Assembly (NCBI GenBank): GCA_963697345.1
Contig: CAVONS010000012.1
Span: 1-64,000 of the forward strand
DNA: 64,000 nt
Direction of reading: 5' to 3'
Source of the DNA: Prado023 sp963697345
GTDB taxonomy: Bacteria; Actinomycetota; Actinomycetes; S36-B12; CAIYMF01
The notes under the pieces are model-generated. The model did no database searches. It was given only the letters and a program-made list of their open reading frames with translations, and was not told where the DNA came from. How positions within the stretch are numbered: position 1 is the stretch's first letter; each line of letters starts with the position of its first letter. The position numbers and the translations under genes were made by a program. Positions 8,348-16,489 of this stretch are shown here, piece by piece.

Positions 8348-8634
8348 GCCGAGCCAGCCGAGGTCACCTCCCCCGCGGAGAGCCGCCTCAGCCCCCGGGT
8401 GAGAGTCTGCAGCACGAGCATGAGCGCGGACACGGCCGTCAGCGTGTGCCACGCGGCGTGGCCCTGCAGCAGGGAGTCGGGCCGGCACAGCACCCCGCGG
8501 TCATCGAGCACCCACAGGCCGTAGGCGACGACGAGCAGACCGAACCGCGCCCATCTGGGTGATAGCCACGCAGCACGGTCGAGTCTGCCCACATCAGGCA
8601 GGTTGAATCTGTAGAGCGGCTCACCGTCACGCAA
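8344..8634 (-). CDS. short membrane protein, ceramidase-like C-terminal fragment
   Basis: Ninety-six residues with two hydrophobic stretches (FGLLVVAYGLWVL and LTAVSALMLVLQTL) and CRPDSLLQGHAAWH between them. That last motif resembles the His-containing C-terminal part of bacterial ceramidase-family membrane hydrolases, which are normally about 250 residues, so this looks like only the last third. Its start would be TTG 8634, inside the 3' end of the FG-GAP gene. Both facts suggest a truncated remnant that may not be expressed. Confidence 0.42.
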   Translation of the reverse strand: MRDGEPLYRFNLPDVGRLDRAAWLSPRWARFGLLVVAYGLWVLDDRGVLCRPDSLLQGHAAWHTLTAVSALMLVLQTLTRGLRRLSAGEVTSAGSA

Positions 8635-10117
8635 TGCGGCCGGCCCCGCCGCCGATCGACCATCCGAAGCTGTCCCCTTCTTCGGCAGCCCCCTTGATCC
8701 CCGGACTGTTCTGGGTCCACACGGTCACGGGGCCGGGGTCACCGGTGGACGTGCCCCGCAGGACGCTGACTGCCCCGGCGGCGCTTGGCCCTGGTGGGCG
8801 ATCAGCCGGGTCCGCGGCCAGCCAGGCGTGGCTACCCCCGCTGAAGGGCAGGACCGCGATGTCCCCGTACGGACTGCGGCTCACCGGCCAATCCACCCAG
8901 CTGGGCCCCAGCCCGCCCGCTGTGCCGATGATCACTTGATGGCCCACCGCAAGGTCCGGGTAGCCGTCGCCGGTCAGATCGCCGGCAGCCGCGGGTGTCC
9001 CGTAGTCCTCGTCCCCGCCACCCACGAGCCAGCGGGCATCGACGCCGGGGACCCCACCGACGCCCAGCGGCGCGGGGCGCAGTCCGTCCCCATGCCCGTG
9101 CAGCACAGCAGTCCCACCCTCGGAACCGGCACTGGAAGCCATGACCAGGTCGTCACACCCATCACGGTTGAAATCGGCGAACGTGAGCGTGAAGCGCGAG
9201 AACGGCCACATGCCCAGGTCCGCTGCCAGGAAGTACTGACCACCGGCTGAGGTCAGCCCGGAAGAACCACCGAGAAGCGTGTGCACCGACGACCCGCGCT
9301 CGTGAACCGTTGGGCTGTCCAACTCCGCGTAGGTACCGATGGCCAGATCGTCCCGACCGTCGCCGTTGACATCCCCGGTGGCCAGCGCGTTGCCGAACCG
9401 CTCCCAGACGCTCGGCTGGCTGGCGAGACCTCCCTGCCCCTGCCGCCACGACTGAGCGCCGGACGAGGTCAGCCCGCCCGACGAACCGCGCAGCACCACC
9501 ACCCACCCCGCCTGACTCAGGGTCCCCACGTTCTCGGACGGCACCCCGACCACGAGGTCGGCGTACCCGTCGGCATCGAAGTCCCCGGCGGCGAGTGCCT
9601 TGCCGAACATGTCGTCCCTCTCGTTCTTGCCCGGCACCCCCGGCTTGCCCTGATGCCAGATCTGGTCGCGGGCCGTCAACCCGGTGGCGCTTCCGTACAG
9701 CACCTGAACCGCCCCGGCCCGGTACACCGAACCCACGTCCTCGTAGGGCATCCCGACAGCCAGGTCGGCGTACCCGTCGCCGTCGAAGTCCCCGCAGGTG
9801 AGCACCTCGCCGAACCGGTCCCCCTTCTCCAGAGCCCCCTTGATCCCCGTGGTGCCCTGATGCCACAACTGGTCGCGGGCCGTCAACCCGGTGGCGCTTC
9901 CGTACAGCACCTGCACCGCCCCGGCATCCTTGACGCCACGCACGTCCTCACCGATGACCCCGACCGCCAGATCGGCGGACCCATCCCCGTCGAAGTCACA
10001 CGGAACCGTCGCACTGGTGACCGCCACAGCCGCGTTCACCCCCACTGGTGTCACCGCCGGCGTGACCACACCACCGACGAGGACCAGACCCATCCCCATC
10101 AACAGCCCACACTTCAT
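8627..10117 (-). CDS. secreted FG-GAP repeat (integrin-like beta-propeller) protein
   Basis: A 496-residue predicted exported protein. Residues 1-32 form a signal peptide (MKCGLLMGMGLVLVGG core, Ala-rich cleavage region). At least six FG-GAP blades follow, each with a Ca-binding loop such as CDFDGDGSADLAVG, GDFDGDGYADLAVG, GDVNGDGRDDLAIG or GDLTGDGYPDLAVG. No catalytic domain or anchor is seen. The frame is open further upstream, but ATG 10117 starts the signal peptide. Two neighbouring blades share an exact 45-bp segment, indicating recent internal duplication. It probably acts outside the cell in adhesion or binding; the ligand is unknown. Confidence 0.82.
   Translation of the reverse strand: MKCGLLMGMGLVLVGGVVTPAVTPVGVNAAVAVTSATVPCDFDGDGSADLAVGVIGEDVRGVKDAGAVQVLYGSATGLTARDQLWHQGTTGIKGALEKGDRFGEVLTCGDFDGDGYADLAVGMPYEDVGSVYRAGAVQVLYGSATGLTARDQIWHQGKPGVPGKNERDDMFGKALAAGDFDADGYADLVVGVPSENVGTLSQAGWVVVLRGSSGGLTSSGAQSWRQGQGGLASQPSVWERFGNALATGDVNGDGRDDLAIGTYAELDSPTVHERGSSVHTLLGGSSGLTSAGGQYFLAADLGMWPFSRFTLTFADFNRDGCDDLVMASSAGSEGGTAVLHGHGDGLRPAPLGVGGVPGVDARWLVGGGDEDYGTPAAAGDLTGDGYPDLAVGHQVIIGTAGGLGPSWVDWPVSRSPYGDIAVLPFSGGSHAWLAADPADRPPGPSAAGAVSVLRGTSTGDPGPVTVWTQNSPGIKGAAEEGDSFGWSIGGGAGRIA
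9662..9913 (-). repeat. exact 45-bp repeat in two FG-GAP blades
   Basis: Bases 9662-9706 and 9869-9913 are identical. The period is 207 bp (69 codons, one propeller blade), so a whole blade was duplicated recently within the FG-GAP gene. Confidence 0.7.
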
Positions 10118-10195
10118 GAGAAGCCACCCCGTTCCGTATTCAGTTGACGCCCCCTTCACGCTAGCCGGGGCCGGGTAGCGCCCAGCAGGGTCGAA

Positions 10196-10371
10196 GGACC
10201 TGGTGATCGTCGACGTCCGCATGCCACCCACCATGACCGACGACGGGGCGCAGGCGGCCCACGTCCTGATCGACTGGTAGGCCTGTCCGGCCGGGAGCTC
10301 GAGGTGCTGGGACTCGTGGCCGAGGGCCGAACGAACATGGCCATCGCCGAGCGGCTGTTCGTCACCGAGCG
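10196..10371 (+). pseudogene. decayed internal copy of the response regulator gene
   Basis: Bases 10196-10268 match 6601-6673 (receiver core around IVDVRMP) and 10267-10371 match about 6894-7000 (LuxR HTH) with few differences, one of which creates TAG. The stretch between them (about 220 bp) is deleted and there is no start or end. It cannot encode a regulator. The FG-GAP promoter region and padR 3' end flank it. Confidence 0.85.
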
Positions 10372-10395
10372 GGCGCCCGAAGGGGGCGAGAACCG

Positions 10396-11019
10396 CTACG
10401 AGATCCGCACCGGGGACTGGTCGTCTGCGAGCAGGCGCGTGAGGGCTTCAGTGCGGGGGGTCATCCCCAGGTCCTCGGTGGTGGGCCATTCGTCGATCTC
10501 ACGCCGCGCGAATTCGATCCATTGCTCGGCGGTCTTGAACATCTCGATCTGGAACGTGGCGAACAGCACGGACAGGTGCGTCCGCTGCGGGAACGGATGT
10601 CCGCTGTCCAGGTAGGACGCCATGAGCTCCACGACGGCCCGATGCTGTTCGCCCAGGTCGCTCTCGAACTCGTCGAGGGCTCGCGCGAGATCGTCTCGGG
10701 ATCCGTGATCGGCGAAGAGGAGCCTCAGGAGGGCTTCGATCTCCAGCCGGGGGGGCTGGGTCCGCGTAGTCGTCCACTCGTTGAGGGCCCCGCGCCCCTC
10801 CTCGGTGATGGCGTAGACATTGCGGGTCCGAATTCCGACGGACTCCTTGTGAACCGTCGCATACCCGAGCTCGACGAGCTTCTTGGGCTCGGAGTACAGG
10901 AGCCGTTCGGACTTCGGCCAGGCGTAGCGCAGGCTTCGGTGGGCCTGGCGCGTGAGCTCGTAACCAGTCCACGGCTTGAGGGCGAGCAGGGCGAGGACTG
11001 CGAAGGAGGATGTGGTCAT
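10396..11019 (-). CDS. PadR-family transcriptional regulator
   Basis: A 207-residue PadR repressor. The N-terminal winged helix is clear (SSFAVLALLALKPWTGYELTRQAHRS, then YSEPKKLVELGYATVHKE and RNVYAITEEGRGAL). The helical C-terminal dimerisation half follows, with about 120 residues. ATG 11019 begins the conserved MTTSSFAVLALL, so I rejected the longer open frame. It is divergent from a cupin gene, and two dyads with TGCA half-sites lie in the 103-bp gap, so autoregulation plus control of the cupin is likely. The last codons share 24 bp with 7133-7156. PadR proteins often sense phenolics; the ligand here is unknown. Confidence 0.9.
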   Translation of the reverse strand: MTTSSFAVLALLALKPWTGYELTRQAHRSLRYAWPKSERLLYSEPKKLVELGYATVHKESVGIRTRNVYAITEEGRGALNEWTTTRTQPPRLEIEALLRLLFADHGSRDDLARALDEFESDLGEQHRAVVELMASYLDSGHPFPQRTHLSVLFATFQIEMFKTAEQWIEFARREIDEWPTTEDLGMTPRTEALTRLLADDQSPVRIS

Positions 11020-11041
11020 TCTCGGTGTCACACCCTTGACT

Positions 11042-11090
11042 CTACTGCAAGTTGCAGTGTAGGAAGGTCCTATCTGCTGCAACATGCAGT
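11042..11090. promoter_or_regulatory. two dyad operators between padR and the cupin gene
   Basis: ACTGCAA-G-TTGCAGT (11044-11058) is a perfect dyad. A related, less perfect one (TGCAACATGCA, 11078-11088) lies about 32 bp away. Read on the minus strand, TAGAGT overlaps the first dyad and could be the padR -10. The half-site TGCA is shared by both. They are the obvious PadR sites for the divergent promoters. Confidence 0.6.
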
Positions 11091-11122
11091 AGTGCAGAGT
11101 CGAGACAAGAGGAGCAGCGAAG

Positions 11123-11482
11123 ATGAAGAGCAACGTCGTAGACCTCCCGACCGCACACGAGGCCCTCGGGGAGATGGTCCGGGGTCAGGAGTGGGGCGGG
11201 ATGACGTCCGCGTACATGCAGTACCCGACCGGTCTCGACTTCTGCCCCCTGCTTGAGGGGCTCGAGCGGGATCATTGCCAGTGCCCGCACTGGGGGTACG
11301 TGATCGACGGCCGGATCCGGGTCAACTACGAGGATGGCACCGAGGAACGCGTGAGCGCGGGCGAGATCTACTACTGGCCGTCCGGTCACACCGTCGTGGT
11401 CGAGGAGGCGATCACCATGGTCGAGTTCAGCCCGCACGACCAGATGTCCGAGGTCCTGGCACACGTCGTCGGCAAGCTGTAG
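11123..11482 (+). CDS. cupin-domain protein under PadR control
   Basis: A 119-residue cupin. The segment CQCPHWGYVIDGRIRVNYEDG is an HxxG-type first motif, and SAGEIYYWPSGHTVVVEE the second motif. It may bind a small ligand or metal through these residues. An AGGAG Shine-Dalgarno sits upstream of the ATG. It is divergent from padR and followed 68 bp later, same strand, by the MDMPI-family gene, so the two are probably co-expressed and induced when PadR is released. Confidence 0.78.
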   Translation: MKSNVVDLPTAHEALGEMVRGQEWGGMTSAYMQYPTGLDFCPLLEGLERDHCQCPHWGYVIDGRIRVNYEDGTEERVSAGEIYYWPSGHTVVVEEAITMVEFSPHDQMSEVLAHVVGKL

Positions 11483-11550
11483 CCCAACCCGATCAGGGCG
11501 AGACCGGGGAGGGGGACAGACCCCCAACGCGGATCGCTCGGGAGGACACC

Positions 11551-12318
11551 ATGGAGATTGCAGAGCACATCACAGCAGTCGGACGCGAGGCTGAGGTGTT
11601 CGCCGAGGCAGCGCGCCAGGGCGGACTTGAGGCAGACATCGAGGGCTGCCCCGGGTGGAACATGCGGGACCTGGTCCGGCACCTCAGTGAGATCCACCTC
11701 TGGGCTGCGGCGCGCGTTGCGAGACGCACATCGAAGCTCTTCCCGGACGACATCTCGGAACACACCGAGTCCTGGCCGGAGCTGGCCATCTTCTGGCCCG
11801 ACGACAGCGACCTGGTCGACTGGTACCTCGAGACGAACGCCAACCTCGTCCGGGCGCTCGAATCAGCATCGCCGAGCGATGACATGCCCACGTTCCTCCC
11901 GGCACCGTCGCCCCTGGCGATGTGGGCACGGCGCCAGGCCCACGAGACGGCCGTGCATCGATTCGACGCCCAGAAGGCGAGGGGCATCGGAACCGGGTTC
12001 GACCCGGCCTTCGCCTCGGACGGGATCGACGAACTCGTCCGTGCGTTCGCTCCACGCTCCACCACGTTCCCGGTCGCGAGCACCCGGACCGCCGTCATCC
12101 ACGCTGCCGACACCGGCGACAGCTGGCATGTGACCTTCGCGACCGATGGCATCACCACCGCTCGTGGCGACGGGCCTGCCGACATGACCCTGACCGGCCA
12201 CGCGTCAGACCTCTATCTGGTCCTGTGGAATAGAGCAGAGGGGTCGACACTCACTGTGGCCGGCGACGGTGGACTACTCGACCTGTGGCACACCAACATG
12301 CGTATCCGTTGGGGCTAG
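11551..12318 (+). CDS. maleylpyruvate isomerase family (MDMPI, mycothiol-dependent type) protein
   Basis: A 255-residue protein with the two-part MDMPI layout. The N-terminal DinB-like helical bundle is seen in EGCPGWNMRDLVRHLSEIH (the Trp and His are family hallmarks) and RRQAHETAVHRFDAQ (metal-binding HExxxHRxD-like motif). A C-terminal SCP2-like domain ends with ASDLYLVLWNRAEGSTLTVAGD. Members include mycothiol-dependent maleylpyruvate isomerase, but most are general thiol-transferase-like proteins, so I do not claim the isomerase reaction. GGAGG lies just upstream of the ATG. Confidence 0.8.
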   Translation: MEIAEHITAVGREAEVFAEAARQGGLEADIEGCPGWNMRDLVRHLSEIHLWAAARVARRTSKLFPDDISEHTESWPELAIFWPDDSDLVDWYLETNANLVRALESASPSDDMPTFLPAPSPLAMWARRQAHETAVHRFDAQKARGIGTGFDPAFASDGIDELVRAFAPRSTTFPVASTRTAVIHAADTGDSWHVTFATDGITTARGDGPADMTLTGHASDLYLVLWNRAEGSTLTVAGDGGLLDLWHTNMRIRWG

Positions 12319-12381
12319 GCATACCGGAGGAGAGGCGACCGACCGCATCACGATGGCCACATAGCAGGCCGCACGATCTGG

Positions 12382-12454
12382 CGCGCCTGAAGGGATTCGA
12401 ACCCCTGGCCTTCTGATCCGTAGTCAGATGCTCTATCCGCTGAGCTACAGGCGC
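12382..12454 (-). tRNA. tRNA-Arg (anticodon ACG)
   Basis: A 73-nt cloverleaf on the minus strand. Acceptor GCGCCTG pairs with CAGGCGC. The anticodon arm TCTGA-CTACGGA-TCAGA gives anticodon ACG (read as ICG). The T-arm carries GTTCGAATC. The CCA end is not encoded. Confidence 0.93.
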
Positions 12455-12541
12455 ACTGCCCCGGAGGGCCTACCAAGGCTACCCGACCTCGGCGACGTTC
12501 ACGAAATCGCAGCCGGCTGCCCGGAGCTCGCCGAGAAGCGG

Positions 12542-12570
12542 CAGTGGCCCCGGGAATCCCGAGGCCACTG
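12542..12570 (-). terminator. strong hairpin between the two tRNA genes
   Basis: CAGTGGCC (12542-12549) pairs with GGCCACTG (12563-12570), and CGGG/CCCG extends the stem inside. It lies just downstream of tRNA-Ser(GCT) on the minus strand and before tRNA-Arg. There is no T-tract, which is common for hairpin terminators in high-GC actinobacteria. Confidence 0.6.
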
Positions 12571-12578
12571 GCGTACGG

Positions 12579-12670
12579 CGGAGGCGGAGGGATTTGAACC
12601 CTCGATGGGGCTATAAACCCCAAACCCGCTTAGCAGGCGGGCGCCATAGACCTGACTAGGCGACGCCTCC
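12579..12670 (-). tRNA. tRNA-Ser (anticodon GCT)
   Basis: A 92-nt class II tRNA with a long variable arm. Acceptor GGAGGCG pairs with CGCCTCC, discriminator G. The anticodon loop CTGCTAA within GCCCGC...GCGGGT gives GCT. The T-arm has GTTCAAATC. CCA not encoded. Confidence 0.93.
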
Positions 12671-12730
12671 CCATCCCTCTCGGGACGGCCAAAGGGTACC
12701 TGAACGCACGTTGGCGGCGGTAATCGCCGG

Positions 12731-12988
12731 TCAGCCCGCCAGGCTCTCCACGAGGTCCGCGTACTGCGTCTTGGCGTCATCGGCGGACATGCCCTTGATC
12801 TTCTCCCAGGCCTGGTACTTCGCCTTGCCCACCGGATCCGTGAAGCCCGGCTTCTTGCCCTGGACATCACCGACCGTGCCCTGCTTGAACAGCGCGTACA
12901 TCTGAAGCAGCGTGTCGTTGTCCGGACGCTCGGGCAGCGTCTTGGACGCGTCAGCTGCAGCGTTGAAACGGTCGTCGAGCTCGGACAT
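12731..12988 (-). CDS. acyl-CoA-binding protein (ACBP family)
   Basis: An 85-residue four-helix ACBP of normal length. Diagnostic stretches are LLQMYALFKQGTVGDV, KPGFTDPVGKAKYQAWEKIKGMSADDAKTQY, where the Tyr and Lys residues hold the CoA phosphates. It would buffer long-chain acyl-CoA in the cytosol. The start ATG has a GGAGGA motif a few bases upstream. ACBPs are less common in bacteria than in eukaryotes but are found in several actinobacteria. Confidence 0.92.
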   Translation of the reverse strand: MSELDDRFNAAADASKTLPERPDNDTLLQMYALFKQGTVGDVQGKKPGFTDPVGKAKYQAWEKIKGMSADDAKTQYADLVESLAG

Positions 12989-13094
12989 GCATCCTCCTGG
13001 TGGGTCGATCTGACGGCCCCCATCGTGGCATGTCCGATGGCCGAATGCCTGTCCTGCTGCGGCGGTGCCGCGCTGGGCTGTCGCGCCGACAGGG

Positions 13095-13529
13095 CTACCG
13101 GACCTGCGGCTCCCACCGGGGGGTCATGAAGGCCGCGATGATCACCAGGATTGCTCCACCCAGCGCGAGCCATGCCCCGACCTCCAACTGCGAGACCAGC
13201 AGGTCAGCCCGCACTCGGCGGAACGACTCCGAGGCGAACCACGCGATCTCCAGACCGAGGGTGGTGAAGGCCAGCGCGAGCGCCAACCACCGAACACGCA
13301 CGATGATGGCCAGCACGCAGAAGCTGCCCAACGCGACGATCGGCAGCGCAATCGAGCTCAGGAACGACTGGACCTCCTGCTGGGCGAGGTCGTAGGGGAG
13401 CATCGCGCGCCAGGGCATGGTCGACCCGTTGCGACCATCGATCCACGGAAGGACCATGCCGGCGACGAGCAGCCCGACGCCGATCAGGCCCGTGAGGAGG
13501 GCCGGCCACACGCTGCGACGACCCTCCAT
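13095..13529 (-). CDS. four-span membrane protein downstream of cysNC, unknown
   Basis: A 144-residue protein with four membrane segments (about residues 9-29, 60-80, 82-102 and 117-138). The short WIDGRNGSTMPWRAMLPYDLAQQ loop lies between spans 1 and 2. I do not recognise the family. Its ATG is one base after the cysNC stop on the same strand, so it is probably in the cysD-cysNC operon. A role in sulfur assimilation is only suggested by position. Confidence 0.6.
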   Translation of the reverse strand: MEGRRSVWPALLTGLIGVGLLVAGMVLPWIDGRNGSTMPWRAMLPYDLAQQEVQSFLSSIALPIVALGSFCVLAIIVRVRWLALALAFTTLGLEIAWFASESFRRVRADLLVSQLEVGAWLALGGAILVIIAAFMTPRWEPQVR

Positions 13530-13530
13530 C

Positions 13531-15381
13531 TCAGCCCTCCCCGGCTGAGCGCAGGGCCGCAGTCACCACGGACGCCACAGCCTCGCCCAGGTCACCCTCG
13601 CCGGACACCACGAGATCCGGGGTCAGCGGCTCCTCGTAGTCCTGGCCGACACCGGTCAGGTTGGGCAGATCGCCAGCAGCGGCCTTCGCGTAGAGGCCCT
13701 TCGTGTCACGGGCCGCACACACCTCGACGGGGGTGTTGACGTGGACCTCGACGAAGTCGCCGGCATCGAAGAGGTCACGGGCCGCGCGCCGGTCACCGCG
13801 GAACGGCGAGACCAGGGCCACCAGGACGACGGTCCCCGCCTCGACCATGAGGCGGGACACCTCCGCGACCCGTCGGACGTTCTCCGCGCGGTCCTCGCTG
13901 GTGAACCCGAGGTCCTTGTTCAGGCCGTGGCGGACATTGTCGCCGTCGAGGACGAATGTGCGCACGCCCTGCGAGTGGAGCTCGCGCTCCGCCGCGTCCG
14001 CGATGGTGGACTTGCCCGAGCCGGACAGGCCGGTCAACCACACGACCCGGCCGCGGTGGCCGTTGAGTCGCTCACGAGCCACCCGGTCGACCACGAAGTC
14101 ATGGCTGGCCACGTTGGCCGACCGGCGCAGCGCGAAGCGCACCATGCCAGCGGCCACAGTGTCCGCCGAGAGCCGATCAACAAGGACGAAGCCACCGGTG
14201 TCGCGGCTGTGGGCATAGGGCTCGATCGGGATCGGCCGATCGGTGGCCAACTCGACGCGGCCCACATCGTTGAGGCCCAGGAGTCGAGCCGCCTCCTCCG
14301 CGCCGGTCGTGACATCCAGCTTGTGCCGGACGCTGGTCACGACTGCCGGCACGACCAGCGGCCCGCACACCAGGAGGTAGGAACGACCGTGGGCCAGCGG
14401 CTCCTCCCCCATCCACACGACATCGGCGGAGAAGCGGTCCGCCGGCTCGACCATCTCCCCGGCGGTCGACTCCAGCATGTCGCCCCGGGTCACGTCGAGG
14501 TCGGGCACGAGCTCAAGGGCGACAGCGTCGCCGGAGGTGGCACTCTCACGATCCTCACCGGCGACCAGCAGGCGGCTGACGTTGCCCCTGGTCGTGGCAC
14601 CGGCCACGGCGACCTCGTCGCCGACGGCGAGCTGGCCGGTCACCAGGGTTCCGGCAACCCCGCGGAACCCGTCGGCGCGCACGATCGTCTGGATGGGCAC
14701 CCGCGCGGGACGGGCTGCGGTCGCCGGGGGAGCGTCGAGCTCGTGCGTCTCGCCGATGGCGCTCAGGACCGTCGGACCCTTGTACCAGGCGGTGCGCTCC
14801 GAGCGGAGGATGACGTTGTCGCCGGCCAGGGCGCTGATCGGGATCACCGTGACCCGCGAGAAGTCCAAACGGGCGGCCGCACCGGCCACGGCCGTGGCCA
14901 ACTCCGAGAAGCGCCCATGGTCGAAGCCGACGGCGTCTAGCTTGTTGATCGAGATGACCACGTGGTTCACGCCCATCAGGGCGCAGATGGTCAGGTGCCG
15001 GTAGGTCTGGCGCGTGACGCCACGCGCGGCGTCGACCAGCAGCAGGGCCACATCGGCGGTGGAGGCCGCCACGGCCATGTTGCGTGTGTACTGCTCGTGC
15101 CCGGGGGCATCAGCGATCACCACGCGCCGGCCGTCGGGCAGGGCCATGTGCCGGTAGGCGACGTCGATGGTGATGCCCTGCTCACGCTCGGCCTCCAGGC
15201 CGTCGGTGAGCAGCGAGAAGTCGACCTCTCCGATCGGGATGGTCGAGCCCGCGCGGCGGACAGTGCGCGCCATCTCCAGGGTGTCCTCGGGAACGGACTC
15301 GGTGTCGGCCAGCAGGCGACCGATCAGGGTGGACTTGCCGTCGTCGACGCTGCCGCAGGCAACCAGTCGGATGATGCCCAT
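13531..15381 (-). CDS. cysNC: bifunctional sulfate adenylyltransferase large subunit / APS kinase
   Basis: A 616-residue fusion that makes PAPS from sulfate together with CysD. Residues 1-430 are the CysN GTPase: P-loop GSVDDGKST near residue 10, EREQGITIDVAY switch, DAPGHEQYTRNM and NKLDAV, then two beta-barrel domains. Residues about 440-616 are the APS kinase CysC: P-loop GLSGSGKST, LDGDNVRHGLNKDLGFT and ENVRRVAEVSRLM, typical of an active kinase. It overlaps the cysD stop by one base, indicating coupled translation. Confidence 0.96.
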   Translation of the reverse strand: MGIIRLVACGSVDDGKSTLIGRLLADTESVPEDTLEMARTVRRAGSTIPIGEVDFSLLTDGLEAEREQGITIDVAYRHMALPDGRRVVIADAPGHEQYTRNMAVAASTADVALLLVDAARGVTRQTYRHLTICALMGVNHVVISINKLDAVGFDHGRFSELATAVAGAAARLDFSRVTVIPISALAGDNVILRSERTAWYKGPTVLSAIGETHELDAPPATAARPARVPIQTIVRADGFRGVAGTLVTGQLAVGDEVAVAGATTRGNVSRLLVAGEDRESATSGDAVALELVPDLDVTRGDMLESTAGEMVEPADRFSADVVWMGEEPLAHGRSYLLVCGPLVVPAVVTSVRHKLDVTTGAEEAARLLGLNDVGRVELATDRPIPIEPYAHSRDTGGFVLVDRLSADTVAAGMVRFALRRSANVASHDFVVDRVARERLNGHRGRVVWLTGLSGSGKSTIADAAERELHSQGVRTFVLDGDNVRHGLNKDLGFTSEDRAENVRRVAEVSRLMVEAGTVVLVALVSPFRGDRRAARDLFDAGDFVEVHVNTPVEVCAARDTKGLYAKAAAGDLPNLTGVGQDYEEPLTPDLVVSGEGDLGEAVASVVTAALRSAGEG

Positions 15382-16340
15382 CAGAAGTACCCCTCGACCT
15401 TCTTGGCCTCCATCGAGGCTCCACCCTCGCCGTCGATCATGCGGCCCGCGCGCTCGGACTGCCGCGAGCCCTCCATCTCGGCGATCACATCGTCGAGAGT
15501 CGCAGCCGGTGAATCGATGGCCGCACTGAGCGGATAGCAGCCCAACGACCGGAAGCGCACCAGCCGATCAACCGGGACCTCGCCGGGCTCGAGCTGCATC
15601 CGGTCGTCATCGACGACGATCAGCTGGCCGTCGCGGATGACGGTCGGGCGCATCGCGGCGAAGTACAGCGGGACGACCGGCAGGCCCTCGCGGCGCACGT
15701 AGTGCCAGACGTCGATCTCGGTCCAGTTCGACAGCGGGAAGGTCCGCATCGTCTGGCCCGGGGTCAGCTGGGCGTTCACCGTGTGCCACAGCTCGGGGCG
15801 TTGCCGACGCGGCTCCCAGCGATGGCCGGGCATCCGCAGGCTGAAGATGCGCTCCTTGGCGCGGCTGCGCTCCTCATCGCGACGTGACCCGCCGATGGCG
15901 GCGTCGTACCCGCCGTCGTCGAGGGCCTTGCGCAGGGTCACGGTCTTCATCAGCCGCGTGTACTCCTGTGCGCCGTGGCTGAAGGGCGAGACGCCCTCGG
16001 CGATCGCGTCATGGTTGGTGGCCACCCGCAGGTCCAGCTTGTACTGCTCGGCCATCTCGCCGCGGAAGGTGATCATGTCGCGGAACTTCCACGTGGTGTC
16101 CACGTGCAGGACCGGGAAGGGGATCGGACCGGGGGCGAACGCCTTGGCGGCCAGGTGCAGCATCACCCCCGAGTCCTTGCCGATGCTGTAGAGCATCACG
16201 GGGTTGCGGAACGCGGCGGCGGTCTCACGCAGGGCCCAGATGGCCTCGGCCTCGAGGGCATCGAGGACGGCGTCCCCGACCGGTCTCGGCGCGGGCGCCT
16301 GGGCGGTGGGCGTGGCAAGGGGCTGCTGTGCTGGCGGCAT
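15381..16340 (-). CDS. cysD: sulfate adenylyltransferase small subunit
   Basis: A 319-residue ATP sulfurylase small subunit of the PAPS-reductase-like PP-loop family, forming APS with CysN. The PP-loop SIGKDSGVM, the HVDTTWKF segment, GGSRRDEERSRAKERIFS and TEIDVWHYVRRE are all present. The open frame runs far upstream, but ATG 16340 is right: a CAGAAT hexamer (16347-16352, minus strand) ends six bases before it, so the mRNA may be leaderless. It is divergent from the ROK-family gene; the 149 bp between them hold nothing else I recognise. Confidence 0.95.
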   Translation of the reverse strand: MPPAQQPLATPTAQAPAPRPVGDAVLDALEAEAIWALRETAAAFRNPVMLYSIGKDSGVMLHLAAKAFAPGPIPFPVLHVDTTWKFRDMITFRGEMAEQYKLDLRVATNHDAIAEGVSPFSHGAQEYTRLMKTVTLRKALDDGGYDAAIGGSRRDEERSRAKERIFSLRMPGHRWEPRRQRPELWHTVNAQLTPGQTMRTFPLSNWTEIDVWHYVRREGLPVVPLYFAAMRPTVIRDGQLIVVDDDRMQLEPGEVPVDRLVRFRSLGCYPLSAAIDSPAATLDDVIAEMEGSRQSERAGRMIDGEGGASMEAKKVEGYF

Positions 16341-16489
16341 CCGCCCATTCTGGCCCACCAGCCCGGTCAATGGCACATCCGTGTGTGCGAGTCGCCGGGC
16401 TGCACGTGTGCGGCCCCGCCCAGGAATCGGTCCGAGCGCGGCGCGCCTCATCCGGCGAGTGACGCCGCCGATACGGCACTCTGTGCTGC

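Noticed and set aside
7103..10395. Insertion sequence or integron explaining the patchwork zone
   Set aside because: No transposase, integrase, terminal inverted repeat or attC-like site was found; only duplicated gene fragments.
16341..16489. SAM or other sulfur-related riboswitch before cysD
   Set aside because: A -10-like hexamer lies six bases before the cysD ATG, leaving no leader, and no riboswitch core was recognised.
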